Below are positions 35,653 through 45,060 of a DNA stretch of 64,000 bases, one piece after another. The DNA comes from Lachnospiraceae bacterium (GTDB taxonomy: Bacteria; Bacillota; Clostridia; Lachnospirales; Lachnospiraceae), in contig SVEY01000011.1 of the NCBI GenBank assembly GCA_015057165.1, forward strand, positions 1-64,000. Reading direction: 5' to 3'. Position 1 is the first letter of the stretch, and the number at the start of each line of letters is the position of its first letter. The position numbers were made by a program, and so were the translations under genes. The notes beneath the pieces are model-generated. The model ran no database searches and was not told the DNA's origin. It saw nothing but the letters and a program-made list of their open reading frames with translations.

Positions 35653-37338
35653 ATGGCGCAAGTTGGACAAATAATAGATGGAAAATATGAAATATTAAAG
35701 GAAGTCGGTAAAGGTGGAATGTCAAGAGTGTATCTTGCCATGGACCAGAGACTTAATAAACAGTGGGCTGTTAAAGAGATACAGAAGCGTGGAAGAGATG
35801 AAAATAATGAGTATGTTATTCAATCTGCTATTGCTGAAGCCAATCTAATTAAATCACTTGATCATCCGTCTATTGTAAGGATTACAGATATTATAGAGAA
35901 TGATGATGTCATATATATTGTTGAAGACTATATAGAAGGTGAGACTCTTGCAAGTATCTTGAAGCGTGAAGGAGAGCAGCCACAAGAAAGAGTAATTGAG
36001 TGGGCGATTCAGCTTTGTGAAGCACTTCAATATCTTCATTCTAGAACGCCAGCAATTATATATAGGGATATGAAGCCGGGAAATGTAATGCTTCGTCCTG
36101 AAGGTACAATTAAGATTATTGATTTTGGTATTGCAAGGGAGTATAAGGCAGAGAACTTGGAGGATACAACATGTCTTGGTACAAGAGGATATGCTGCACC
36201 TGAGCAATTCGGAGGAAAAGGACAGACCGATGCAAGAACTGATATATATTGTCTTGGCGCAACACTATATCATTTGTTGACAGGAAAGAATCCTGCACAA
36301 CCTCCTTACGAGATGTATCCAATTAGATATTGGAATCCGGAACTATCAGCCGGACTTGAGGCGATTATACTTAGGTGTACGCAGAATAATCCTAGAGATA
36401 GATACAATTCCTGCGAAGAACTTCTATACGCATTACAGCATTATGAAGAATATAGTGTTGAGTATCGTGCTATGCAGATGAAGAAGATTAAAAGGTTTGC
36501 TTTTACTGCGGGACTTTCAGTTGTGTTTATTATTCTTGGAATTGTAAGCATGATTATAAGAACTAGTCTTAATAATCAGGATTATGATCAGAACATTATT
36601 AAAGCAGAGAATGCAACTGATACGAAAGAGGCACTAGAATACTATAAGACAGCTGTTGATATTAAGCCGAATGAACCAAGGACGTATTTTGACATTGTTG
36701 ATGCTCTTAAGACTGATGCAGCATTTACAATGGAGGAAGACAAATATCTTAAGGAACTTGTTAATAACAACTTAGAAGGTCTCAGAAATCGTGAAGAATA
36801 TGCATCATTAGCTTTTGAAATAGGAAAACTATATTGGTATTACTACGATTATGGTAAAAGTGAAGGAACAGATAATTCAGCTACCAGGATGAAGTCTGCA
36901 ATACAGTGGTTTGATGATGCTGTGTCATATGGTAATGAAAACGATGAATTCTACCAGATGGCTAAGGTTTATTCGGAGATTGGTAAATTCAATCGTGATA
37001 TTACGCTTAATATTCAGGAGGCGTCAGATAAAGGAAAGTACGCTTCTTACTGGAATAACATCAAAGAACTTGTTAATTACATGAATAGCGGTACTGATAA
37101 TAATGAGTTCGTTCAATTAGAGGTATGTAGACTTGTATATTCTTCTATTGAGACTTATGCAAGAAAACTTCGTGCAGATGGTGTAAGTCAAGATGATATG
37201 CTATCTGAGTTTAATCTTGTGACTAATATGCTTAATAGTATGCAGACGACATCTGATACTACAGAAGCAATTAAGAGAGAATTAATGTCAAGAACAAGTG
37301 AAGTTCAAAGTGCAATTAATAACGCATTTAGGGAGTAA
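35653..37338 (+). CDS. transmembrane Ser/Thr protein kinase
   Basis: A 561-residue Hanks-type kinase. The glycine loop is VGKGGMSRVY, ATP lysine K41 in WAVKEI, catalytic loop YRDMKPGNVM (Y in place of H of HRD, common in this clade), DFGIARE, and activation segment GTRGYAAPEQFG. A membrane helix lies at about 283-303 (TAGLSVVFIILGIVSMIIR). The C-terminal part, outside the cell, is helical with a TPR-like repeat (ALEYYKTAVDIKPNEPRTYFD). It stands between the phosphatase and the TELL-repeat protein, which carries many threonines fit for phosphorylation. Confidence 0.92.
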   Translation: MAQVGQIIDGKYEILKEVGKGGMSRVYLAMDQRLNKQWAVKEIQKRGRDENNEYVIQSAIAEANLIKSLDHPSIVRITDIIENDDVIYIVEDYIEGETLASILKREGEQPQERVIEWAIQLCEALQYLHSRTPAIIYRDMKPGNVMLRPEGTIKIIDFGIAREYKAENLEDTTCLGTRGYAAPEQFGGKGQTDARTDIYCLGATLYHLLTGKNPAQPPYEMYPIRYWNPELSAGLEAIILRCTQNNPRDRYNSCEELLYALQHYEEYSVEYRAMQMKKIKRFAFTAGLSVVFIILGIVSMIIRTSLNNQDYDQNIIKAENATDTKEALEYYKTAVDIKPNEPRTYFDIVDALKTDAAFTMEEDKYLKELVNNNLEGLRNREEYASLAFEIGKLYWYYYDYGKSEGTDNSATRMKSAIQWFDDAVSYGNENDEFYQMAKVYSEIGKFNRDITLNIQEASDKGKYASYWNNIKELVNYMNSGTDNNEFVQLEVCRLVYSSIETYARKLRADGVSQDDMLSEFNLVTNMLNSMQTTSDTTEAIKRELMSRTSEVQSAINNAFRE

Positions 37339-37342
37339 ATAA

Positions 37343-37957
37343 ATGAGTGCAAATGTATGGTTGATTATTGGAATAGTTTTTTTCGCACTGGCATTTGTTG
37401 CAATGGTGGTTGCGATAGTCTTATTCTTTAGGCTTGATATTCGTGGGGTGTATAGAGATATATCCGGTAAATCCGCTACAGTAGGTATAGCTTCAATTAG
37501 AGAAGAAACTAAGAAGACGGAACGTCAAAGAAAGACAAGTATAGCAAAAGATGATAACACCAATAACCTGTCTAAGAAACTTAAAGCAATAGAGGAAGAG
37601 CAAGAGACTGAACTCCTGTCTGAGGGTGATGAAACAACTACAGCACTACTATCAGAAGGTGATGAGACTACAACAGAATTGTTATCTGAAAAAGAAGAAG
37701 AAGTTACGGAATTGCTAACTGAAGATAATGAAGAAGTTACAGAATTACTTACTCAAGATGGAGAGGAGGAGACGGAGCTTTTGTCTGATGAAAGTGAAAA
37801 CGAGACTGAATTATTATCCGATGAAAGTGAAAATGAGACGGAACTATTATCTGATGAAAGTGAGAGTGAAACAGAGTTGTTATCGCCAGAGAGGTCAAAG
37901 AATAAAGTTGAGTTGACTATTAAGAATACAACTAAGATAACACATGATAAGGCGTAG
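37343..37957 (+). CDS. membrane protein with nine 11-residue TELL repeats
   Basis: A 204-residue protein of no recognised family. An N-terminal membrane helix (about 6-29) is followed by a basic linker and an acidic tail. In the tail, TELL or TALL recurs with exact 11-residue spacing, threonines at 89, 100, 111, 122, 133, 144, 155, 166 and 177, each followed by S/T and acidic residues. FHA domains bind phospho-Thr and choose by the +3 residue; here +3 is always Leu. With a kinase upstream and FHA proteins downstream, the tail is best read as a multivalent phospho-docking array. This role is inferred. Confidence 0.75.
   Translation: MSANVWLIIGIVFFALAFVAMVVAIVLFFRLDIRGVYRDISGKSATVGIASIREETKKTERQRKTSIAKDDNTNNLSKKLKAIEEEQETELLSEGDETTTALLSEGDETTTELLSEKEEEVTELLTEDNEEVTELLTQDGEEETELLSDESENETELLSDESENETELLSDESESETELLSPERSKNKVELTIKNTTKITHDKA
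37607..37885 (+). repeat. 33-bp tandem repeat array encoding TELL units
   Basis: Nine in-frame 33-base units. The last three (from about 37772) are nearly identical at DNA level, differing mostly at third positions, while the early ones have diverged. Recent expansion at the 3' end is likely. Confidence 0.85.
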
Positions 37958-37959
37958 GA

Positions 37960-38958
37960 ATGGATAAATACAAGATTAAAAGAAGTAATGGTGTTAATAA
38001 AATTGTATACAGAACAAGAAATGAGATTCAACTGAATCAAGAAGTTATTAGTCAAGTTAGAAGCGGTGTAGTATCTAGTTTGCTTCCTGTCATTGAAGCA
38101 AACTCTAGAGAAGTGGTTTATGGGGCAGGAGACCTTATTACACTTAGAAACTATCTTAAGAAAAATGTGTCTATTGACATTATGTATTCTATTATTTCAC
38201 AAACTATAGATACGCTTAATAAATTGTCTAATGAGAGAATGTCTAATACTAGGCTTGTCCTTGATGCGGATTATGTATTTGTAAATGAAGAAGATGGAAG
38301 ATTGTTTTTTATATATGAACCCTATATATCTAATAGAGAAATGATTGTATACATTAATTTCTGGATTAACATTATTGATACAACAAAGATTAAAGATGTG
38401 GATGTAAGAGAACAATGTCTACAATTAAAACAATATATAGAAGAGTCTAAGAATAAGTCGCTTGATGAGATATATGCATATGTAAATAAGACAGTTAGTT
38501 TCAATAATCCATCGACAACAGGTAATCTAATGGTTAAAGCTACTAATCTTCGTGAAGTAGAACAGATGAATCAATCCTTTGATGAAGAGCCAGAAACAGG
38601 TCTTTTGGTTCAGAGTAAGCCAGAACCTTTAACACAAAAACCAAAACCAATAATAGCGCGTGAAAAAAGGGCTTTTATTATAAGAGAAAACAATAATGAT
38701 AAGGTTGAAGTAATAACTAATGTGTTTTCAGTAGGAAAGTCAGCATCATGTAATTATACAATAAGCGGTAATCCAACAATATCTAGAAATCATGTGATTA
38801 TAAGTAAGAAATTAGGTGAGTTTTATCTTGTAGATGAGAAGTCAACGAATGGTACATTTATTAATGGAGAAAAGGTTGAGAAGAATAGAGAATACTGTCT
38901 TAAGAATGGTGATAGGTTAAGGCTTTCTAATGAGTATTTTGATGTGGAAATAGTATAG
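37960..38958 (+). CDS. DUF6382-like/FHA domain protein
   Basis: A 332-residue cytosolic protein. Residues 1 to ~180 look like the DUF6382-type domain found beside FHA in Clostridia; its pattern (LVLDADYVFVNEEDGRLFFIYEP) recalls the kinase-like fold of the EssB/YukC cytosolic domain, which is my inference. A Pro/Glu-rich linker follows, then an FHA domain (about 235-332) with VGKSASCNY, SRNHVIIS and STNGTFINGEKV, including the Ser, Arg-Asn-His and Asn residues that contact phospho-Thr. Probable reader of the TELL array. Confidence 0.8.
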   Translation: MDKYKIKRSNGVNKIVYRTRNEIQLNQEVISQVRSGVVSSLLPVIEANSREVVYGAGDLITLRNYLKKNVSIDIMYSIISQTIDTLNKLSNERMSNTRLVLDADYVFVNEEDGRLFFIYEPYISNREMIVYINFWINIIDTTKIKDVDVREQCLQLKQYIEESKNKSLDEIYAYVNKTVSFNNPSTTGNLMVKATNLREVEQMNQSFDEEPETGLLVQSKPEPLTQKPKPIIAREKRAFIIRENNNDKVEVITNVFSVGKSASCNYTISGNPTISRNHVIISKKLGEFYLVDEKSTNGTFINGEKVEKNREYCLKNGDRLRLSNEYFDVEIV

Positions 38959-38973
38959 AGGGGGTATGAAGGT

Positions 38974-39219
38974 ATGGAAGAAAAAATAACCATTGTTTTT
39001 GTTGATAGAAATAATAATTCTACCGATTTTGAGACACCTATTGATATAACACTAAGAGATTTGATAGAAGCAATAGACAATGTATTACACATTGGACTTG
39101 ATGCAGATGATATTACTGAGAAAGAAATGGTTATAGAGAATCCAATTCGACTCATTAAACTTAATAAGACATTAGAAGAATTGGGTTTTAGACAAGGCAC
39201 AACCATTTATCTCAAATAG
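38974..39219 (+). CDS. yukD: YukD/EsaB-like ubiquitin-fold protein
   Basis: An 81-residue protein with the beta-grasp pattern: TIVFVDRNNNSTDFETPIDITLRDLI, then RLIKLNKTLEELGFRQGTTIYLK. YukD/EsaB proteins are standard small parts of Firmicute type VII systems. Position directly before essC supports this. Ribosome binding site GAGGGGG. Confidence 0.85.
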   Translation: MEEKITIVFVDRNNNSTDFETPIDITLRDLIEAIDNVLHIGLDADDITEKEMVIENPIRLIKLNKTLEELGFRQGTTIYLK

Positions 39220-39244
39220 ATTTGTATTAGTAGAGGGGGAAAAG

Positions 39245-42200
39245 ATGAAGTATCAATACAAGATTATAGTTGGTAATAAAAGAAATAAAGCGGAGTTTAT
39301 TCTGAAAAAAGAAATGAACGAAGCGACTCTTGGTACTATATCTGGATGCGATTTTAGATTGCCAAGAGAAGTCTATGATATGGATTTTCAGATAAGATTC
39401 ATATACGATAATGACAAATGGAATCTTCAGTGTAGTAATGATGATTTGTATGCTATAAAGAACAACAATAAAGTATTAACAGCAGAATTAACATCAAGTG
39501 ATAGCGTAGAAATATATAAAGTCTTGAATGATGAATTCTTTCTAGGAATAAAGTTTGTGGTTGATATTGATTCTAGAATCTCTTCATTTGATTATTTTCT
39601 AAGACTAGGAAGTGATAGAGAGATAATAATAGGAGATATTGATTCTGCTGATCTAAGACTTACAAGTGAGTTTGCTGATAGAGATAATCTTGTGCTAAGG
39701 TGGCTTGATGGTAACCTTACTGTAAAATCATTTATATCTAATCTTGATATATATATTAATGGTGAGAAAGCAAAAAATGGCGCAGTTATTGAGAATAAGA
39801 CTTTCTTTAATCTAGCAGATCAGTGGTTCTATTATGATAGCCATAAGATTTATTTTGATACAACTTGTATTGAGGTGCAGACAGGTGATGTTAATCCTGT
39901 TATAAAGAATAATGATTTTAATTATCCTCTATTTATTAGAAATACAAGACAGAAGATTAAAGAGAATAACGAGAAAATTGCAGTATTAGATCCTCCTGCA
40001 AAACCTAATAAACCAACAACTAATATTGTAACCTCACTACTTCCAGCTATTGCTATGCTTGGACTTACATTTGTACTTCGTGGTGTAATGGGGTCAAGTG
40101 GATCTTTTGCTATATTTGCAGTTCTTTCTATGGGAGTTGGTGTACTTACTTCTGTAGCAAGTCTTGTTACATCTAAGAGAGATTACAGGAAAGAATGTAA
40201 GAAGAGAAAAGAAGACTATTCAATGTATTCTAGACGTAAGGAAGAAGAGATTATTGAATGTCGTAATGAAGAACTAGAGAATCTGAGAGAAACATATTAT
40301 AGCATTGAAGAAGATGTTAAGCACTTTAAAGATTTTGATAGTAGACTGTTCGATAGAATACCTGAGGATGATGATTTCCTAGATGTCTATCTTGGAATAG
40401 GAAAAATTGTATCAAAGAGACAGGTTGATTATAAGCATCAAGAGACAATGGATGTTGAGGATAATATAACTCAGATACCAATGAATCTTGCTAATCAATA
40501 TAAATATATAGAGAAGGCACCTATAGTGTTGAAGCTAAGAGAAGCTAATGTGGTAGGTGTTGTTGGAGATGATGCATATAATAATATATTAATTGAGAAT
40601 ATCATTGTTGATCTTATGGCAAGACAATACTATGGTGATATAGATATTTACTTCTTGATGGATGAAGAAGACGAAGATAAATTCAGTTGGATTAGACTAC
40701 TTCCTTATTTCAATAATGAAGAAGGAATAAGAACTATTGTTGATGATAATGATAGTAAGAATTTTATATTTGAATACTTATATAAGCAATTATCATATCG
40801 TGAATCAGAGAATGTGGGTGGAAAGCATAATGTAATCCTTGTTAAGAAAGAGCATGGTATTAAGAGCCATCCTATTTCTCGATTTATTGAGAATGCTTCT
40901 AAACTTAATACATCCTTTATATTCTTTGAAGAGAAAGAGGAACTATTACCACTTTACTGTTCATATATTATTAAGCTTAACTCTAATGAAGATGGAGTGA
41001 TATATAGTACAGAAGATAAGATTAATAAGAGTGCCTTCAGATTCCAACAAATTAATAGTGTTGCTAAGAAAATGTTAATGGACAGAGTAACGCCTGTCAC
41101 TATTGAAGACATAAGCTTAGATAGTTCTCTTAGAAAGAGTATTACATTATTCGAATTACTTAATATTTATGAAGCAAAGGATCTAAATGTTGGTGATGTC
41201 TGGAGAGATTCGAAGATATATGAATCAATGGCAGTTCCAATTGGAATAAATGTAAAAGACGAAATAGTGTATCTGAACCTTCATGAGAAATTTGATGGGC
41301 CTCATGGACTTGTTGCGGGAACAACAGGTTCTGGTAAGTCTGAGCTTCTACAATCTTATATTCTGGGGGCAGCTGCACGTTTTAAACCTACAGAGATAGG
41401 ATTTCTTGTTATTGACTTCAAGGGTGGTGGTATGGTTAATCAGTTTAAGGATTTGCCACACCTACTAGGTGCTATAACCAACATAGATGGAAAGGCAATT
41501 GATAGATCCCTTAAATCAATTAAGGCAGAACTTCTTAAGAGACAGGAATTTTTTGCAGCGGCCGGAGTTAATAATATTGATAAATATATTAAGTTATATA
41601 GAGATGGTAAGGTCTCTGAGGCTCTTCCACATCTTATTATAATTGTTGATGAGTTTGCTGAACTTAAGGCAGAGCAACCCGAGTTTATGAAAGAGCTTAT
41701 ATCTGCTGCAAGAATTGGTAGATCTCTTGGAGTGCATCTGATTCTTGCAACTCAGAAACCATCTGGTCAGGTAGATGATCAGATCTGGTCTAACTCTAGA
41801 TTCAAGATATGTCTCAAGGTTCAGACTAAGGAAGATAGTAATGAGGTCTTAAAATCACCCCTTGCGGCAGAGATTAAGGAGCCTGGTCGAGCATATATAC
41901 AGGTTGGTAATAATGAGATATTCGAGTTGTTCCAATCAGGATTTTCTGGTGCTCCAGAGAAAGTCGATGTTAATAAGAAGAATTATTCTATTGCGAAGGT
42001 TGAATTTAATGGTAAGAAGACAATATACAAGTCTTCTGAAAAAGATAACAGCAAGAATAACAAGACACAATTAGAAGCTGTAGTTGACTATATTAATAAT
42101 TATTGTAAGGAAAATGGTGTTGATACTGTTGGAGAAATATGTATGCCGCCACTTCCTGAAACTGTAGTATGCGATGATATTACAATTGGCAAGACGAATG

Positions 42201-43744
42201 AAATGCTTTGTCCAATTGGAATATATGATGATCCTGATAGACAGAATCAGGATGTTGCAACAATTGATATAGCTAGTTCTAATACATTTATTGTTGGTTC
42301 ATCTCAATATGGTAAGACAAATCTCCTAGCAGACATTGTTAAGAATCTTGCAAGTATATATTCTCCAAATGAGGTCAATATATATGTATTTGATTTTGCA
42401 TCAATGGTACTTAAGAATCTTGAGAAATTAAACCATGTGGGAGGGGTAGTAGTACCATCTGAAGATGAGCGTGTGAAGAATCTGTTCAAATACTTGTACG
42501 AACAGGTAGAATACAGACGTAATAGATTGTTAGAGGCAGGTGTAAGTTCATTTGTCTCATATAAAGAGGCTGGACATGATGATTTACCGCAGATTGTTAT
42601 TCTAGTGGACAATCTTACAGCACTTAAGGAATTATATTTTGAACAGGAAGATGAATTGCTACCGCTTACAAGAGAAGGTCTGTCTGTCGGTATAAGTTTT
42701 GTTGTAGCAAATGCGGCAACGACAGGAGTCGGATACAGATATCTTGCTAATTTTGCTAAGAAGATTGCCCTCTTTAATAATGATAAGAGTGAGTATAGCG
42801 GACTACTTGGAAGAACCAATTTATACCCGGATGAGATACCTGGAAGAGCCCTTGTGGAAATTGATAAAGCAATATATGAATGTCAGACATATCTTGCATT
42901 TGAAGGTGAGAAAGAGATTAATCGAGTTAGCAATATGCTTAAATTCGTTGAACTTATGGATTCAAAATACGAGGGTATGAAAGCGGTTCCTATTCCAGAG
43001 ATACCAGAGCTTCTGACGGATAGATTCTTAAGTGAGGAATATGCTACTAATAATGACGGTCAGCTTGTTGTAGGCTTAGATTATGACACTGTTGCGCCAG
43101 ATGTCATAGAATTTGCTAAGAATAACTGTATAAGTGTGTGTGGAAGGGAAAATTCTGGTAAGGCTAATATCATAAGATATATTGTTCGTACTATTGCAAG
43201 CGAAAGAAATGATGCCCGAATATGTGTGTTCGATAATTATAAAAAGAAATTAGAAGACTTGTCTTCTGATTCGCGTGTACAGTATACAATAAGCACTGCT
43301 GGTATCGTAGAGAAGATTAATGAAATACATGATGAAATCGAATATAGATACAATGCTCTTGCAAGTGAAATGGAATATGACGAGAGTCTTAGAGTCATAG
43401 TGGTTAATAATGAAGATGCGCTTCTTACAATTAGTGAGAACAAAGACGCTTTAGAGTGTGTTAAGAAGTTATGCTCTAAATATAAGATGTTGAATGTTGT
43501 GGTTATATTTGGTAATGTACTAAACGAGCAAGCTAATTATGGCGCACCAGAAATCTATAGATTTATCAAAGATAATGCGAATATGTTATTCTTTGATGAT
43601 TTGCAGCTGTGTAAGATCTATGATTTCCCACTTTCACTTATGAGAGAAAAAGCTAAGAGATTAACACTAGGGGATGCATACCATATAATTGGTAATGAGG
43701 TAAAACGAATTAAGACTCCGCTGGTTGGAGAAAAGAAGAATTAA
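39245..43744 (+). CDS. essC: T7SS ATPase EssC (FtsK/SpoIIIE family)
   Basis: A 1499-residue EssC/YukBA protein. Two N-terminal FHA-like domains (about 1-90 and 100-210) precede two membrane helices (about 258-304). The first FtsK domain has Walker A GTTGSGKSE (~691) and Walker B LIIIVDEFAEL. The second has Walker A GSSQYGKT (~1017) with weak Walker B (ILVDNL). The third has GRENSGKAN (~1298), where the usual Thr/Ser after Lys is Ala, and VVNNED instead of a Walker B. Only domain 1 looks fully catalytic, as known for this family. It is the motor and substrate-selecting part of the secretion machine. Confidence 0.95.
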   Translation: MKYQYKIIVGNKRNKAEFILKKEMNEATLGTISGCDFRLPREVYDMDFQIRFIYDNDKWNLQCSNDDLYAIKNNNKVLTAELTSSDSVEIYKVLNDEFFLGIKFVVDIDSRISSFDYFLRLGSDREIIIGDIDSADLRLTSEFADRDNLVLRWLDGNLTVKSFISNLDIYINGEKAKNGAVIENKTFFNLADQWFYYDSHKIYFDTTCIEVQTGDVNPVIKNNDFNYPLFIRNTRQKIKENNEKIAVLDPPAKPNKPTTNIVTSLLPAIAMLGLTFVLRGVMGSSGSFAIFAVLSMGVGVLTSVASLVTSKRDYRKECKKRKEDYSMYSRRKEEEIIECRNEELENLRETYYSIEEDVKHFKDFDSRLFDRIPEDDDFLDVYLGIGKIVSKRQVDYKHQETMDVEDNITQIPMNLANQYKYIEKAPIVLKLREANVVGVVGDDAYNNILIENIIVDLMARQYYGDIDIYFLMDEEDEDKFSWIRLLPYFNNEEGIRTIVDDNDSKNFIFEYLYKQLSYRESENVGGKHNVILVKKEHGIKSHPISRFIENASKLNTSFIFFEEKEELLPLYCSYIIKLNSNEDGVIYSTEDKINKSAFRFQQINSVAKKMLMDRVTPVTIEDISLDSSLRKSITLFELLNIYEAKDLNVGDVWRDSKIYESMAVPIGINVKDEIVYLNLHEKFDGPHGLVAGTTGSGKSELLQSYILGAAARFKPTEIGFLVIDFKGGGMVNQFKDLPHLLGAITNIDGKAIDRSLKSIKAELLKRQEFFAAAGVNNIDKYIKLYRDGKVSEALPHLIIIVDEFAELKAEQPEFMKELISAARIGRSLGVHLILATQKPSGQVDDQIWSNSRFKICLKVQTKEDSNEVLKSPLAAEIKEPGRAYIQVGNNEIFELFQSGFSGAPEKVDVNKKNYSIAKVEFNGKKTIYKSSEKDNSKNNKTQLEAVVDYINNYCKENGVDTVGEICMPPLPETVVCDDITIGKTNEMLCPIGIYDDPDRQNQDVATIDIASSNTFIVGSSQYGKTNLLADIVKNLASIYSPNEVNIYVFDFASMVLKNLEKLNHVGGVVVPSEDERVKNLFKYLYEQVEYRRNRLLEAGVSSFVSYKEAGHDDLPQIVILVDNLTALKELYFEQEDELLPLTREGLSVGISFVVANAATTGVGYRYLANFAKKIALFNNDKSEYSGLLGRTNLYPDEIPGRALVEIDKAIYECQTYLAFEGEKEINRVSNMLKFVELMDSKYEGMKAVPIPEIPELLTDRFLSEEYATNNDGQLVVGLDYDTVAPDVIEFAKNNCISVCGRENSGKANIIRYIVRTIASERNDARICVFDNYKKKLEDLSSDSRVQYTISTAGIVEKINEIHDEIEYRYNALASEMEYDESLRVIVVNNEDALLTISENKDALECVKKLCSKYKMLNVVVIFGNVLNEQANYGAPEIYRFIKDNANMLFFDDLQLCKIYDFPLSLMREKAKRLTLGDAYHIIGNEVKRIKTPLVGEKKN

Positions 43745-43784
43745 TAGTTCTTTTGAGTACAAACAATATTGGAAGGAGAATGTA

Positions 43785-44453
43785 ATGAGTGAAGAAGAAA
43801 TAAATTTAATTGAACAAATATCGCCTACTATAGCAAATACTTTAAGAACTCAGGATAAGGACTCTGCTGCTTATAAGGGAGCACTAAAAACTGTAGAATC
43901 GCCGGATTTTCAGGCGAAACTTAGTGCTGTAAAGCAATTAGATGGCAAATATGGACATACTCAAACTGAAAATGGGGCAGTGTATAATGTGGATGATATG
44001 AATATTGTTGATACAAATCACGCACTTAGTGGCGCAAATATTGCGTTAATTGTAGGCTGTGGTGTGGGTTTTGTGATAATTGTATTTGCGGTTTGCCACG
44101 TTATAATGAAAATAATAATGAAAATAGCTATGAAAAGAAAATTTGGAACAGTTTTGGTTTGTACTTGTACAATTTGTAGTGATACAAGAGAGGAACTAAT
44201 TGAAAATGTTACAAAAGGCTTTATGGGTGGCGCTACAAAGTATAATAGGACAAGAAAAAAGGTTTATGCAGCAGGTTTTGGTATTGGTGGAACATACTAT
44301 AAAATGTATCAAAAAAAGATATACTGTCCTAAATGTAATAAAAAAACTTGGCATGAAATAGAAAATATAAATGATGTAATGTATGAGGGGCATCCTGCTC
44401 TAAAAGAGGCAAGGGATAAAATGTTCGAAAAGGAAATAAATAAAACAAAGTAG
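43785..44453 (+). CDS. unknown membrane protein with Cys clusters, last gene of T7SS core
   Basis: A 222-residue protein; start at ATG 43785 with GGAAGGAGA upstream. Residues 1-80 are hydrophilic, one membrane helix spans about 85-110, and the C-terminal part has CTCTIC (126-131) and CPKC (181-184), which could bind one zinc ion. It contains an unusual GGATKYNRTRKKVYAAGFGIGG segment between the two Cys pairs. No similarity to EssA, EssB or EsaA is visible, yet it stands where accessory secretion genes are expected. Role unknown. Confidence 0.65.
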   Translation: MSEEEINLIEQISPTIANTLRTQDKDSAAYKGALKTVESPDFQAKLSAVKQLDGKYGHTQTENGAVYNVDDMNIVDTNHALSGANIALIVGCGVGFVIIVFAVCHVIMKIIMKIAMKRKFGTVLVCTCTICSDTREELIENVTKGFMGGATKYNRTRKKVYAAGFGIGGTYYKMYQKKIYCPKCNKKTWHEIENINDVMYEGHPALKEARDKMFEKEINKTK

Positions 44454-44493
44454 GCTTAATAGTTATTAATAATGAGTGTAACTGTACTATTTG

Positions 44494-44521
44494 CGCGCTA
44501 GCATTAGCTAGCGTGTTTTTT
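44494..44521 (+). terminator. terminator after T7SS core operon
   Basis: CGCGCTAGC-atta-GCTAGCGTG followed by TTTTTT. Almost the same hairpin is found at 52305 at the far end of effector module 1. Confidence 0.85.
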
Positions 44522-44529
44522 GTTGAAAT

Positions 44530-44624
44530 AGTTCACAAAAAATACACAAATAATTTGTTTATTGTTTACGAATGTGTACTAAAAATACATACTTGCTTGA
44601 AAATATGTATTTATAATGTATAAT
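44530..44624 (+). promoter_or_regulatory. effector module 1 promoter with shared upstream box
   Basis: A 22-bp box starting AGTTCACAAAAAATACACAA at 44530-44551, then 45 bases, -35 TTGAAA (44597-44602), 16-base spacer, -10 TATAAT (44619-44624). ATGTAT/ATACAT motifs occur at 44585, 44605 and 44616. The box, the 45-base gap, the -35 and the spacer length are the same ahead of module 2. Confidence 0.75.
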
Positions 44625-44665
44625 AATACTCATAATGTATATATTTAACAAGGAGGGAGAAAGAT

Positions 44666-44956
44666 ATGGCTGGACAAATTAGAATGACTCCAGATACTAT
44701 GAGAACTAGGGCAAATGAGTATCGTACGGAGAGAGACAATGTGCAGAATGTAATTAGCAAGATGGATTCGCTACTTAGTCAATTACGTGAAGAGTGGGAA
44801 GGTGCATCAGTTGAAGCGTATGATGCAAAATTCCAAGAATTAAGACCATCCTTTGTAGATGCGCAGAACTTAATTGATGAAATAGCTCGTTCATTAGATC
44901 AGACAGCAGATACTCTTGAACAAACAGATAGAGATATTGCTAATGCATTTAAGTAA
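44666..44956 (+). CDS. WXG100 family protein (EsxA-like)
   Basis: A 96-residue helical hairpin protein. The turn is EEWEGASVEAYD (W-x-G), and the ends have regular heptads. MTPDTMRTRANEYRTERDNV is typical of the first helix. WXG100 proteins are secreted by type VII systems and are needed for activity. It has an AGGAGGGAG site and its own terminator, so it may be made in excess over downstream genes. Confidence 0.93.
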   Translation: MAGQIRMTPDTMRTRANEYRTERDNVQNVISKMDSLLSQLREEWEGASVEAYDAKFQELRPSFVDAQNLIDEIARSLDQTADTLEQTDRDIANAFK

Positions 44957-44964
44957 AATTATGT

Positions 44965-45001
44965 GACCTCATTAGACGAGTGCTAATGAGGTCTTTTTTT
45001 G
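44965..45001 (+). terminator. terminator after WXG100 gene
   Basis: GACCTCATTAG-acgagtg-CTAATGAGGTC followed by TTTTTTT. It would reduce transcription of the toxin genes behind it relative to the WXG100 gene. Confidence 0.9.
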
Positions 45002-45060
45002 AAGTGTTAGTTGTGTGGTATTGTCATCGAAGAAGATTATATTATTTATAGGAGAATGTT

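Noticed and set aside
38823-39206. 127-residue antisense frame over the FHA/yukD junction
   Set aside because: It overlaps two conserved genes on the other strand and has low-complexity Ser/Leu composition typical of antisense reading.
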